From: Hygrocybe punicea
Lineage: Eukaryota > Basidiomycota > Agaricomycetes > Agaricales > Hygrophoraceae
DNA: 64,000 nucleotides
NCBI GenBank assembly: GCA_963556145.1
Contig: OY744469.1
Coordinates: forward strand, 620,001-684,000
Direction of reading: 5' to 3'
Under the pieces are notes generated by a model. It ran no database searches and was not told the DNA's origin. It was given only the letters and a program-made list of their open reading frames with translations. Below, in pieces: positions 10,063 to 20,860 of this stretch; positions within the stretch are counted from its first letter, which is position 1; every line of letters starts with the position of its first letter. The translations under genes were made by a program, and so were the position numbers.

Positions 10063-10627
10063 ATGGGAGACCGGGACGATTGCCAGGTGGAGGTTTCAGA
10101 ACATCAGGTCAAGGAGTGTGACTTCACCATCGCCGGGGCCAATCCCAAAGACGACTTCTTCATCTTCAAGCCTGATAAAGGGCCGGTCGAGCTATTCGGT
10201 AATGGTAACTATCTGGTATATGAATTCAAGATCACAACTGTATTGAAACCCACTTTATTATCAGTGGACGTCGCCTCGACAGACCAGGAGCTTAACCATC
10301 GAATCGTGGGCGAAGGTCCAGCACATTTTTAGGATAGTTAACAAATTTCTGGCCTAATCGCGGAATGTGTCTGTCTAGAGAAATACAAGAATAATCGAAA
10401 CGGCGTTATCACAGAGATTGGTTAGTTTTGAGTGGGTGGCGAACGGGACGATATATGTGCAGCGGGCGATCACAGGCCCTGGAGGGACGAAAGATGCGCC
10501 TGTGAGAGGGAAGTTGAGAATGACCTGTACTGTAGCCGACTTGAGCCCAAAGAATGGTCAGTCAACTGTCAAAACATGCCAGATCCCTCGAAGCCGGTTG
10601 GCCCTTGTGAATAGTGGCTTTTGCTAA
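10063..10627 (+). CDS. Hypothetical two-exon gene, weak
   Basis: Two adjacent plus-strand open frames, 10063-10332 (89 aa, ATG) and 10418-10627 (69 aa), could be exons of one small protein, but I could not fix a convincing intron between 10333 and 10417. The first contains AGANPKDDFFIFKPDKGP and the second FEWVANGTIYVQRAITGPGG. Their beta-strand-like alternation is compatible with a small soluble protein. I recognise no family, and either piece could be chance. Confidence 0.25.
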
Positions 10628-11428
10628 TAATTCCTGGATCTCCTCGATTAGATTAAGGATGGGTTGGATGAACAGAATCTTGAGGGGTCTTAAATTTGCC
10701 ACCGAGGTGGCTTCTTTTGAAAAATCCGCGATACGAGCTCCGTGAGGTCTCCCGGTTCCTGGAGTCGTTGATAAACTTATGCTGCCCAGTTACCTGGAGT
10801 CTCGATGCAAGTGAGCTTGACAATAATGACACTGGGACTCGCCGTCGGGGAATGACTCCTAAACACAAACCCGATGTTTCCACGTCCCGACTTGCACATT
10901 TGCCCAGCGAATTGTGTCTGGAGATGAGGCATGGTCGATCCAAGCAAGAAGAAAGCGATGTGCTGGTACGTTGAACACTGTCGATTCCAACACCTGGGGG
11001 ATCTGAGTCCCGTCAGCTGCAAGAGTAGTCGTCGAAAATCCATCCTCTCTTCGTTCGTGTGTGAATTCGACGGTGACAGGTGAAGGAGTTGAAAATGCTC
11101 TGAAGTTCAGGAAATCTTTCTTTTTTCCTACACTTTATGTCAAGACACTGGCATCAATGGGGGACCTCAACACCGAGCACATCACGGCAGTCTCGAATTT
11201 GGAGATGCCAAGATTTGCGTCAATGATATTGGCTTAACGTTGAACATTGAACTGACTCGGATGTGATTCTAATAGGTTATAAAAAACGGCGTATTCAATT
11301 GCAGGACTAGCGTACAAAGCTCGAAGTGGTATCGATACAAGGATCTCTATGGATACACAGAGTAGACATTGGTACCAGACCAAATGTCGATTACTCCCAA
11401 AGTTACAGAAAGGAGGGGGGAATCACGA
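10628..11428. other. Intergenic, nothing recognised
   Basis: Mixed-composition sequence with short conflicting frames on both strands. It lies downstream of the minus-strand gene that ends at 11429, so part of it should be that gene's 3' flank. Confidence 0.45.
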
Positions 11429-12535
11429 TCACATTGCCACAACGCTTTCGATGAATTGGGCGCCGTCTGGACAGAGAGTGCGTTTCCAGATGGGCAGGCA
11501 GGAACGGCGGACATGAAGGTCACGAAGGAGAGTATCGACGGGCATGCTGAAAGCGAACGCGATGTAACAGAGTGCGACGGAGATGGCGTCGGCGCGGCGA
11601 TTACGCGGGGCTGTGACGAGGAGGCGAAAAGGAGGTGAGGGAGGTCCCTTATTCGCATCCAATGAGGGCGTAGATGCAGAAGAGTGGGATGAGTGAGGGG
11701 AGGGATAGGTGTTTGCTTCAGATGCAGGGTCCCATGCGAGTGGGTGGCCATGGAAGGAGAGGAAGTCGCGGGCGGCGAGGAGTTGGTCTGCAGAAAGGGT
11801 GGCTTGGACTGGGTCTGCGTCATTAGCGTTGGCATTTGGAATGGGTGGGAGGAAGAGACGTAAAGTCTGGACGTCGGTGTCATGGGAGACGGCGCTGCCG
11901 TTGTCGGAGAGGTTATCGGTATCGGATTCGGTGTCACTGCCGTTTGAGCTCCCACTGGGTTTGTCGTTCAATTGAGAGATTGAGACGACGTGGGACCAAA
12001 GGCGGCCGTTGGGAGTTGCAAGCGCATCCTTCGCACGGACACCATCCCAAGCTGCCGTATCGTCCTCGAATGCGACGAAACATCCGGGAATGATCTCCTG
12101 AAGACAGCGGGACTCGTCACGCTCGGCAAAGCGATGGGGCAGAAATTGGGGGCCGAAGAGGTCGTCGTCGAGACCGGTCTCGACGAGTGCGTGACGGAGG
12201 TAGGTTAGGGGGTCGAGTGCATCTTCGGGGGCGATGCGAGAACAGACTTGTGGGCGACGACGGCGAAGGATGTTTGCGAGGTTTTGGCCAAGCAAGCTGG
12301 GGTTGGAGCAGGGCGGGGAAGTGGGTAGGGAAGAGTCTGGACTGAGAGGCTGAACCTGCAGGACTGGGGGAGGAGCGGATGTGCGCTTGCGGCGACGAGG
12401 AAGATTGCCGAGCTTTGGTTGGAGAGGACCGTTTGTAGAGACAACGTTGGGTGAAGTTGAAGGAAAGTTGAAGGAGAGACGGAAGTTGATAGCACAGCGG
12501 TCACGGAGAGTACGACGAGTGGGTTGGGATTGCAT
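11429..12535 (-). CDS. Orphan 368-aa protein with a C-terminal phosphatase-like helical segment
   Basis: Single uninterrupted ORF from ATG at 12535 to stop at 11429. The N-terminus is basic and proline/serine-rich (residues 1-110, with PRRRKR). A middle part has DPLTYLRHALVETGLDDDLF and IIPGCFVAFEDDTAAWDGV. An acidic serine-rich linker (SDTESDTDNLSDNGS) follows, and the C-terminus reads LLVTAPRNRRADAISVALCY. The last segment recalls the region around the active-site loop of fungal dual-specificity phosphatase-like proteins, but no HCxxGxxR loop is present, so catalysis is unlikely. Family assignment is a guess; the ORF itself is solid. One of the few undamaged genes in the window. Confidence 0.6.
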   Translation of the reverse strand: MQSQPTRRTLRDRCAINFRLSFNFPSTSPNVVSTNGPLQPKLGNLPRRRKRTSAPPPVLQVQPLSPDSSLPTSPPCSNPSLLGQNLANILRRRRPQVCSRIAPEDALDPLTYLRHALVETGLDDDLFGPQFLPHRFAERDESRCLQEIIPGCFVAFEDDTAAWDGVRAKDALATPNGRLWSHVVSISQLNDKPSGSSNGSDTESDTDNLSDNGSAVSHDTDVQTLRLFLPPIPNANANDADPVQATLSADQLLAARDFLSFHGHPLAWDPASEANTYPSPHSSHSSASTPSLDANKGPPSPPFRLLVTAPRNRRADAISVALCYIAFAFSMPVDTLLRDLHVRRSCLPIWKRTLCPDGAQFIESVVAM

Positions 12536-13402
12536 TAATATTGTTGTTTGGTATTTCGGTGGGGATTGCGTCGGATTTTATACATGGCAGAAAAGGGGCT
12601 CGGATGGTGGAGCGATCACAGGGGTTTCGGGAGAAGACCACGGATCTCTTCGTAGGATTCTCGTTGGGATTCGTCCGTTGGTACCTTCAAATCCACCTTC
12701 AAATCCTTGTTCACCGATATCCTACCGGAAACATATACGTAATCGATTCGCGGTGTTCGTTCATCGTTGCATGCAATGCACACCACATTTTATGTGTAGA
12801 GCAAGCCATACATGATCTTGGCCTGATACCATCCAATCAGCCACTTGAATGCCAGGATTACTGCCAGTGGTAGTGAGCTCACACTTAATCGGAAGGTTCA
12901 TCAAGCATCGTGCTCGGACTCGTCGGCCGGTGTTTGGAATAGTGACCGAATAGTCGCGGAAAGGATTAGTAATCCGTATCACGTGACCCGGAACTTTCAG
13001 CTGTTTGCATTTGTTTGTGCACCGCCACACTTTGCACGCTTTTGGCTCATTGGGCCTCAAAACTTCTTGATTTATTTCTCACCAACGGCAGCACGTATGA
13101 CCATGATTCTGGTCTTTTTCGAATCGCATGAGGGAGCTCTAGGTGCTCGTATACTTCAAACATTGTAATTATTCACCGTTAAAATTCTAGTTTTTACAGG
13201 CCAGCCCTGCCTCTGTGATTTTTCATGGCAGAATGGTAAGCCGTATCAATGCGAGCCTGCTCGCATTCTGTGTCTATGGCACTACACCAGATACCGGTAT
13301 GTTTTTTTCTATCGATTTCATCTCAATTTTTGCACTAATCATTGTTTATTTTGTTTTTGATGCCCATCCCTCATTCGAATTTTCTGTACCCACAGCGACA
13401 TC
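12536..13402. other. Intergenic, probable divergent promoter region
   Basis: Separates the minus-strand gene starting at 12535 from the plus-strand gene whose first visible ATG is at 13403. No repeats or RNA genes seen. Confidence 0.4.
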
Positions 13403-13650
13403 ATGCCACCCAAGAACCAGGGCCAATATGCTCAAGGGGATCCTTACAAGGTGTGTGCATGAAATTTCCATGCTTTCGCGGCCTCATCTGTCAATCAAGA
13501 CCATTATCATTGTCAAGCCCATGTCAGCTATGATTTGGTGCAAAGTCGTGGCCAATCCTGCCTCCGGTGGGTCAGCACTCGCTATCGCAAGCTTATCGGA
13601 GCTTTCAAAGTCCAAGTCTCCATCTTCAGTGGTTTTATTGGCTGTGTGCT

Positions 13651-13882
13651 TGTTGACTAGGTTGGAACTGCCGGACGGCGTGGGTGCAAGGCCTGGACCA
13701 AGGCAAAGAAGCCTGGACCAAGATGACAATGGCCACAACAACAACGACTGCCCACAACGACGACTACTCATGACGGTGACAATGACAATGGACACTCGAC
13801 TGTGACAGTGACCAGCACCGCCAGAGTACCTCACGAGGGCCAGATCCACATCAATTGATGTGGACGGCCACCTTCGCGAGGT
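13651..13882 (+). other. Remnant of a second cassette ending in palindrome copy 2
   Basis: Repeats of GCCTGGACCAAG and low-complexity ACAACAACGAC/GACAATGAC lead into a 55-bp palindrome at 13828-13882 (ACCTCACGAGGGCC...CATCAATTGATG...CTTCGCGAGGT). The plus frame VPHEGQIHIN then TGA stops at the dyad. It directly abuts the next element's terminus, which hides any target duplication. Confidence 0.5.
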
Positions 13883-14194
13883 AGTGCTACCGAAGTTCAG
13901 TTCAGTCCAGTTCAGACCCAATTCGGCTGAACCCTGAACTGAACCTGAACCGCCCTGAACCATTCACTTTTTTTTTTTCGGGGCCCGAACCGAGTTCATG
14001 AACGGTTCGGACATTCAATTTTAGTATTATCATGCATTCTACATGTAAAAAATTCACAATTTATTATTCTATATATTCTAACCATCCCAGAAACTCAATA
14101 TATTATTATATACATTATATACATGCTGGTATGGGTTTTTGTGGGTTTACCCATGGGTATCACTTGGTGCTGGTGAGGCACCCACCTCCCTGTA

Positions 14195-14249
14195 ACCTCG
14201 CGAACATAGCCCCGACGTCAATTGACGCTGAGCTGCGTGTTCGCGAGGT
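14195..14249. repeat. 55-bp CAATTG palindrome, copy 3
   Basis: ACCTCGCGAACATAGC...GACGTCAA faces TTGACGCT...GTGTTCGCGAGGT. Its dyad holds the stop codon of the minus-strand cassette ORF. Confidence 0.9.
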
Positions 14250-14780
14250 GTTCACCGGGGGTGGGGACCTGGTCCCGCCTTGGCGCTGGTGGTCGCACGC
14301 CTAGTGCAGCGGGATGGTCGGTGCACCACTCCCGTTGCTCCCCTCGCCTCCGTTGTGATCCGTCGTCCTTGTCCTTGTTGTTGCCAGCGTTGCTGTTGCT
14401 GTTGCTGTTGCCATTGCTGTGTGGGCATTGGCGTGGGGCATTGGTGTGAGCATGAGCATTGGTGTTGGCGTGGGCAAGGGCAAGGGCAAGGGCAAGGGCA
14501 AGGGTGTGGGTGTGGTCATGGGCGTCGTTGGGCTGGTGTGTATAGTAGTATTAGCTGACTTCGTTAATAATAAATACGAACTTACGAAGGGCAGCAGGGT
14601 TGGGTGCACCTTCCCTGCTGCTCTCTTTCTCTCGTTTTGGGGTGGTTTGTTGACCGCTATGGTGGTGGTGGTGTTGGTGTTAGTGCTGGTGCTGGTGCTG
14701 GTGCCGCCACTGCTGCCACCTCTGATGCTGGTGCTGGTGCTGGTGCTTGCGTCGTGCGTCGTCATCGTCATTGTTGTCAT
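14218..14780 (-). CDS. Two-exon low-complexity cassette ORF of N1, stop at palindrome dyad
   Basis: Exon 1 is 14780-14586 (65 codons, ATG). A 53-bp intron follows, with GTAAGT donor, CTAATAC branch-like site and CACCAG acceptor. Exon 2 is 14532-14218 (105 codons with stop). Reading the splice in phase 0 gives 169 aa without interruption. Exon 1 is Thr/Ser-rich and ends ERKRAAGKVHPTLLPF. Exon 2 has Leu-Ala and Asn-Ser repeats, then an Arg-rich part, and ends GEHLANTQLSVN. The TGA lies at the centre of the palindrome 14195-14249. The element at 15728-17082 has the same layout and the same exon-2 length. Whether a protein is made is unknown; the trinucleotide repeats alone could keep the frame open. 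Confidence 0.4.
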
Positions 14781-15888
14781 CCATTGTGCCTACATAAGTA
14801 TTAGTGAATGAGGAACAAACAATAATGAAAGTGAAACTTACCTATTTGCCTTGAACGCAAGCGTTCGAGGCATTTCAGAGTGGTGGTGGTCGGTGGCTGA
14901 GAATAAAGTTTAGTTGACTAAAATGGAAATTTGCTGAATCGGCATATGAGTAAAAACTTCGTTTGAAGCGAAATATAAATACCTGCGGACATCGGTTCAG
15001 CGGTTCAGAACCGCTCGTGAACCGTTTAGACAACCTGGGGGTTGCCTGAACCCTGAACTGGACCTGGGGTTCAGTTCAGCCCAAGGTGCTGGACTAAACC
15101 GAACTTCCGGTTTGGTTCGGTTCTGAACTAAACTTTGGCAGCACTCCCTCACCAATCCAGCACAGATTGTGGCCACCCAGCATGTTAACCCAGTTCAGAC
15201 CACAGCCGCCTCGTCGACTGCTACCACCAATCCGATGTGGATCACAAACCCGCAGGCCACCACCAATCCAGCCCAATATGTCTTCAGCGATGGAATAGCC
15301 CAGTACCACACCAATCCAATTCCGGCAGCCATTCATCCTACTTTATTGTTGACTACTCACCCCCAGCATGTGACCCAAGTCGGCATCAATCAACCTCAAG
15401 GCAACTGGGGGGAAGACACAGAATCTAGCAGTGACTTGTCTCAAGCCTCTGGTAACCGGTCAGAGGATGAGCAAGATGGGGATTTAGAGGATTTGGAGGA
15501 ATATGGAGATGGAACCTGTGCACCGGCGACCTTGGAGGCTCGACCCTCGTCTGTGGTTCTTCACCACTGGGAAGATGAAAACATTTTTCGGCAATACCTC
15601 AGGGGACCAGACGACTGCATAGACCCTATTGTGACTCAAGGGGCAGGCAGTTCGACAATCACAGGTAATTTTGAACTTTATACAGCATTAAGATCATTGA
15701 TATACAGAAAGCAGGACAATCCCCAGTGAGTATATACTAAAGAGGTAGTAGTAGTAGTAACTGCTACTACTACCTACTACCGGTTTGGTCACAACCGTAC
15801 CCGTTATCTGCCAACCCAAGCCCGGTAGGTTTTTTCTTTCCTATTTACTTTATTTTCAATATTATTATAATAATGGCGCACGGACCAT

Positions 15889-16531
15889 GTGACTTTATTT
15901 GGTCACTGGGTGCCAATCAACAAATGCGTTTCTGACAACACGCGTCACCGCCAACCTCGCAACCACGCTTCTCGAACGCATTACCACCAACGACGCCAAC
16001 ACCCACACCAACGTCAACGCACCCACACCAACGCCAACACAATTGCCCACGGCATTGGCAACGGCCACGATGTCACCACCACGCCAATCACCTCAAATGC
16101 GGCACCACCAACAATACGCAGTGAAAGCAATAAGGAGCAGCGTGGGATGGTGCACCCACCCCCGCTGCCAAAGGTAAGTTTTTATTTATACATCTATAAC
16201 TAGTAACTAACACCAGGCTCACCCAACCACGCCAGCACCAAACACCAACGACACCAACGCCAACTCACCCACGCCAACGCCAACGCAATCGCCCACAGCA
16301 ATGGCAACGGCCACGATGCCAGTAATGGCCACGACGCCAGTAATGGCCACAATGCCAGCAACGGCCACAACGCCAGCAACAACGCCAACACCCACACCAA
16401 CAAAGCCCACGCACCCACGCCAATGCACCCACACCAATGCCAATGCAACCACCCATGGCCACATCGGCATCGACAGTGCCAGCACCACCCGCCCAACTCA
16501 CCTCGCGGACACGCACCGCCACGTCAATTGA
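15889..16531 (+). CDS. Two-exon low-complexity cassette ORF of N2, stop at palindrome dyad
   Basis: The open frame from 15889 runs to 16173 and ends NKEQRGMVHPPPLPK at a GTAAGT donor. A 43-bp intron with CTAGTAACTAAC and CACCAG follows. Exon 2, 16217-16531, is 105 codons including stop, the same 315 nt as in N1. It is Thr/Pro/Ala-rich and ends PTHLADTHRHVN, with TGA at the palindrome centre. No ATG is visible in exon 1 before the conserved end, so an upstream exon or loss of coding is possible. 15889 is the first codon of the open frame, not a start. Confidence 0.35.
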
Positions 16532-16554
16532 CATTGGCACTGCATCCGCGAGGT
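16500..16554. repeat. 55-bp CAATTG palindrome, copy 4
   Basis: ACCTCGCGGACACGCACC...ACGTCAA faces TTGACATTGGC...ATCCGCGAGGT. The plus-strand cassette ORF stops at its dyad. Confidence 0.9.
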
Positions 16555-18559
16555 AATGGGAGAAAGGTGGTGCCCAGCACCATGATGATGTCGCGTCTAA
16601 TTCCAAGACCCACGGGACCTGCCAGTCAACCCGCCAGTCAACCCGCATCCAACCCGTACCTGTGGCAGTGGGTACGGGTATTAGCCGGGTTGGGTATGGG
16701 TTGGCAAAAATTACCTGTGGGTAACCCGTGCTAATCCCTAAGCATTCTAATCATTTATTCATTTATTCTACTAACTACTTAAACACTTTTAGGTTTTTTT
16801 CCCACACCCTCGCGCCAAACGAACGCGAACACGGCAACGCTAAGCCTTTTCTTGTAGCAAAATCAAGACAAGAGTTGTGTACGCACCAGAGATTAGCCCG
16901 CCCAAAAGGAGAGGAAGCCGTAAATAGATTTTTTTGTATGTCATAATACATTTCAAGCTTTTTCAAGTGTGGCCACTGCGAGTGCGATTGTAATACCAAT
17001 TACTAAGTAAGCGACCGAGTACTCACTACTACTACCTAAGTGGAGTAGTAGTACTACCTACTACCGGTTTGGTCACCCCTCATCCCCAGTACCGGTCACG
17101 GTGAATCAGGTTGCGATGGTTGCTCCTACTGCATCCCATTCTACAGATAGTTTACCTGTTTATGTGAGTGCCTATATTTGACTGGGAAGGCATGCTCACG
17201 CAAACCAAGACGGCAGGCAAATGCTTTGCCAGCAGGCGTACCTCAGTCCCTGGGATGTAGTTCCACCAATCATGCTACAATGGCAGTCCCTTCTACTGCG
17301 TTTCACACCACAAATGATTCAAGAATTCACGTGAGTGCTGTATTTCGTAGCCAAGTGGGTGCTCACCTCCATGTCAGGCAACCGGCCCATCCACAAACAT
17401 ACTTCAAGCTCACTGGGAAAGGAACTGTGCTCTGAGGCCACCGCATCCTGCGGTGCTTGCAGAATCTGCACACTCTCATTCGGGTGCATCTACATTGACA
17501 CTGGGAACATCGGACTCTACTAGACATTCTTCAGTTGCATCTCATAGCACTGGCACATCACGCAGAAAATGCAACTCTATCAAAGCGCCTTCGGCCAATA
17601 ATGCAAAGCCAACCAATCTTCGATATTACAATTCTACGCAGTGGAGAGAGCTCTTGGATGAAATGAAGCCGCTCTATCATCTTTTCTTGAGCATCAAACA
17701 GGCTTTCCCAGAGACCGACGAAGGATTAGAAGAGGCGAAAGAATGTCTAGATGAAATGCAGAAGACATTTGAAGAAAAAGGTATTCAGCTGGAAGACTGT
17801 AAGCAATTTTTTTCCGAGTGTCAACTGATCTAATGATTTGTCAACGCAGCTATGGAGATAAATAAAGACATGTTGCAATTGGTAAGTTCTTAAAGTTCAA
17901 CATTTTACCGTGGTTGGACACTGATTTTTTTGACTGTAGATTTATTTGGATGGCCCAACCTTTCATGGTGACCTCAAACATCTAGCTCGGACCGTGGTTG
18001 AACATATATATGGCTTCAAGACAGATGCGGTGGAGGAGAACATTGAATTGTACAACACACTCATTGATGATCTGGAGAATGCCTACTTGCATGGTGAACC
18101 TGATGAGGCAGTGAGTGGTGGCATTGGCAATGGGCTTTGGTGCTTCCTAGTTTATTAGGGAAATCTGCATCATTTTGCAAACACCGCCATCCAAAAAATC
18201 ATTCTCGACTTCTTTTATGATAAGAAAATGTTTCACAAATGCTTCCCACAGCATTTTCGCGACACAATAGAGATTGGAGTTGTTGCTTTAGTAGCGACTG
18301 TGGTATGATTTCGTGATGTACAACATTTAATAGGCTGACACAGCTTCAGATTCACAATTGTATTGATGAGTGGAAAATGGGTAGGAGGGTTACTGTTGGC
18401 TTCTCTGGAGATACCTATGAGCAACTCTATGTGGACTCCTTCGATTTCTTAACTGAAATCATTGCGCACTCATTCTATGGACTAAGGCTTCGGGAAACAC
18501 TGCAACGCTGGGCGCAGTCCAAAAAGTATAGTCCCCCATCACGTCTAAGATCACGCTGA

Positions 18560-19084
18560 CTTTTTCCAGTGTCTCAGGGCCTGACAGGCGCAACCGCAAT
18601 GTCTGAGGCTCCCTTCGGCGTGATCTCATAGTCCGTGGATGATGGCGGACATCGGCTGTTGGCCAACTTTGCTCCAAATCTTTTGCTAACCTCCTCTCAT
18701 TCCCATATGCTAGCCCAACTTGAAGTGTTTTGTGATGCGTGTCTGAATCTATACAACTTTGGGCCACCAATATGTAATATTACATACAGTGGTCAGAAAT
18801 ATACCAATGTGTTAGAATTGTGTAATATTTTGAAGTAATGCATACATATGTACAGAAAAAATATAGTAATATCTATTTGAACGCTTGATGTAAAAAAAAT
18901 ATGGGTAGATATCCATAGATTTGCCATAGATTTTACAAGTTCGCAACCAGCACACTGCCAGCAAGTTCTGGATAGCGCCCAACAAGTGTTTACATAGGGG
19001 GATGTAGCTACACATGTCTATGAATCTATGACCACATGTCAAGCACTGGACAGAGCAGACTGCTTTCCTGATGTTGGTGAGTTC
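18560..19084. other. AT-rich 3' flank of the DUF6532-like gene
   Basis: No gene or repeat recognised. It leads into the subrepeat array that starts near 19085. Confidence 0.4.
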
Positions 19085-19955
19085 AATATATTTATTTATT
19101 AGACATCCCACTGAAATGGATGTTCCACCATGCTTTTGAGATCATATTGATCAGAATAGAACGGTGTTTTCCCCACTTGCATGCCTCCTGAATATAATTG
19201 TCCCCCTCCCCCGACACGGTCAGTTCACAGGGATTATTTCACAGATGTTCTGCTGCTGAAGTGAATGCTCCACCGTGCTTTTGGGATCATATTGATCACA
19301 ATAGAACAGCTTTTTCCCCACTTGCATGCCTCCTGAATATATTCGGTGACCTTGTCCTCCCCCCCCAGTGGGTCAGTTCAATACATTTCTCTTAGACATC
19401 CCACCGAAATGGATGTTCCACTGTGCTTTTGGGATCATATTGATCAGTGTTTTCCCCACTTGCGTGCCTCCTGAATATAATCACTGACCTTGTCCCCCTC
19501 CCCCAACAGGATCAGTTCACAGATATTTCACAGATGTTCTGCTGCTGAAATGGATGCTCCACCGTGCTTTTGGGATCATATTGATCACAATAGAACACCT
19601 TTTTCCCCACTTGCATGCCTCCTGAATATAATCACTGACCTTGTCCCCCTCCCCCCAACAGGGTCAGTTCAAAGATATTCCACAGACATCCGGTGCCAAA
19701 ATGATGGTTGACATAGTCCACTCCAATCATTTGCATGGTGGGACATCCATTTTACAGGCATTAATGTGCTGCAGAGTATCTTCTGAGAGATGCCCTCCTA
19801 CCCACTCCCCCCCCAGAGCACGAGAACTGGTCCACAGAACATGGACATATGGGGCTCTATGGACTCGGAATGAAGTCTACTTTTCATTTTTGAGTGGTTT
19901 CGGGCCAAATTCTGACCTGCAGAAATGTATATTATATCCATGTCACTGTAAGAAC
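19085..19955 (+). repeat. Left inverted arm with ~145-bp tandem subrepeats
   Basis: GATCATATTGATCA recurs near 19140, 19285, 19435 and 19577, each followed by TTTTCCCCACTTGCATGCCTCC and a C-rich CCCCCTCCCCC run. From about 19300 to 19951 the sequence is the reverse complement of 24257-25060, ending at GTATATTATATCCATGTCACTG. Confidence 0.8.
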
Positions 19956-19999
19956 TAACTGGAGTGATCTCGAAGCGATTGATCGGCCTCTTCTGGGAC

Positions 20000-20860
20000 C
20001 GCACCCTCAAGAACTTTCAAGTAGAGTCTGTCAAGGTCTCGGTATGGAGAATAACCTGACGCAGTTCTGACGTGCAGCAACACACGGAGCTGCCGCTTCG
20101 GGTCGCCGTAGTGTTTGTTCTCGATAAAATTAACGGCAGTTGCAGCGAAGATGAATAAGCCGCCGCTTTCTCAACCAAAGCCCTCAGGTCCTCCTCTTTG
20201 GCCATGATGACTCGGTAAAGAACGTGGTCGTGATTTCCGCGAAGCGATGCCGAAGGAAAAGCTCAATATCAAGATGATTCGATGTCATGAAGGATGAATG
20301 ACTGAGAGACGCGACGCATGGCCTGAGCACTAAAACTGGAGCGGATGTGAACTTCAGGTCGACTTGTGATGAAAAAATAGAGTAGAAAGGGGAGCTTTCC
20401 AAGCTCGGCGGCCAGAAGTCTGAGAATATCCGAGGCGCCGGATTCTTGAGAGGGGCATCCATGACAACAATCACTGGAGAGGGTGCGCCGACTTCTCCAC
20501 GCAGAGGCTCGATAATAAGCTTTTGGAGTTGAGTGGCACGACCGATATCAGCGTCGGCCTGGAGAGCGCGTGCAATTGACAGCTTGAAGGAGGAATTGAA
20601 TGCAGCAAGTTGGTATGCGATCGTGCTGAATACAAGAAGTGGATTGCCGCAATCGGTCTCATTACGAGAGAAGAAGCTGGCGCCTAGGTTTCCACGCTGA
20701 TGACCCCGCTCGGCAACCGTTTGCGCGATCGTATATTTGCCCGTGCCAGCGAGACCACTGAGCCAGAATATGCGAGGAACATTCGGATCTTCGTTCTCTA
20801 TCCAGCTCTCAATTTTTTGAAGAAGTTCTACACGTGTGCCCATCAGGCATCCAGGTTCTG
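20000..20860 (-). pseudogene. NACHT-domain NTPase fragment
   Basis: The minus strand reads TRVELLQKIESWIENEDPN, then a Walker A-type GLAGTGKYTIAQTVAE, FFSRNETDCGNP and IVVMDAPLKN, where NACHT proteins have a Walker B such as MDALDEC. After this the frame wanders and returns as HLDIELFLRHRFAEI. Pieces of the usual downstream region (ALVEKAAAYSSSLQ) are in other frames with stops between. The N-terminal effector part and C-terminal repeats are missing. In fungi such NTPases are linked to non-self recognition; this copy is dead. It lies inside the inverted-arm unit, so it may have been captured or simply enclosed. Confidence 0.65.

Larger units (their letters stand above)
13883..15145 (-). mobile_element. 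Non-autonomous hAT-like element (N1)
   Basis: Terminal inverted repeats AGTGCTACCGAAGTTCAGTTC at the left and, reversed, AGTGCTGCCAAAGTTTAGTTC at the right. Subterminal GGTTC/GAACC repeats are dense at both ends. The ends resemble the hAT with a transposase gene at 28731-33218 (TAGTGTTGCC). No 8-bp target duplication is visible because the left flank is another repeat. The interior carries a spliced low-complexity ORF on the minus strand and a palindrome. Confidence 0.7.
15728..17082 (+). mobile_element. hAT-like insertion on a splice acceptor (N2)
   Basis: Flanked by TCCCCAGT on both sides (15720-15727, 17083-17090), an 8-bp target duplication. The ends are rich in GGTAGTAG and CTACTACTACC, and the segment TACTACCGGTTTGGTCAC occurs near both ends in the same orientation, so the terminal structure is not a simple inverted repeat. 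A GGGTACGGGT/ACCCGTACC-rich zone at 16610-16735 resembles the ends of other elements in the window and may mark nesting. The duplicated 8 bp include the AG of the host gene's 3' splice site. It carries the same spliced cassette and palindrome as N1. Confidence 0.7.
13403..18530 (+). pseudogene. DUF6532-like gene split by two hAT-like insertions
   Basis: A plus-strand multi-exon gene. 15146-15665 encodes a low-complexity Thr/Asn/Gln-rich region followed by an acidic one (EDEQDGDLEDLEEYGDG). It continues after an intron at 17091 as VPVTVNQVAMVAPT. The C-terminal part (about 17453-18530, several 45-60 bp introns) has FPETDEGLEEAKECLDEMQ, HLARTVVEHIYGFKTDAVEE and VTVGFSGDTYEQLYVDSFDF, a pattern I associate with DUF6532 proteins of mushroom genomes, whose function is unknown. 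A short ATG exon at 13403-13450 (PPKNQGQYAQGDPYK) may be the start; linking it is inference. The element at 13883-15145 cuts the N-terminal region. The one at 15728-17082 sits on the 3' splice site. Confidence 0.5.
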
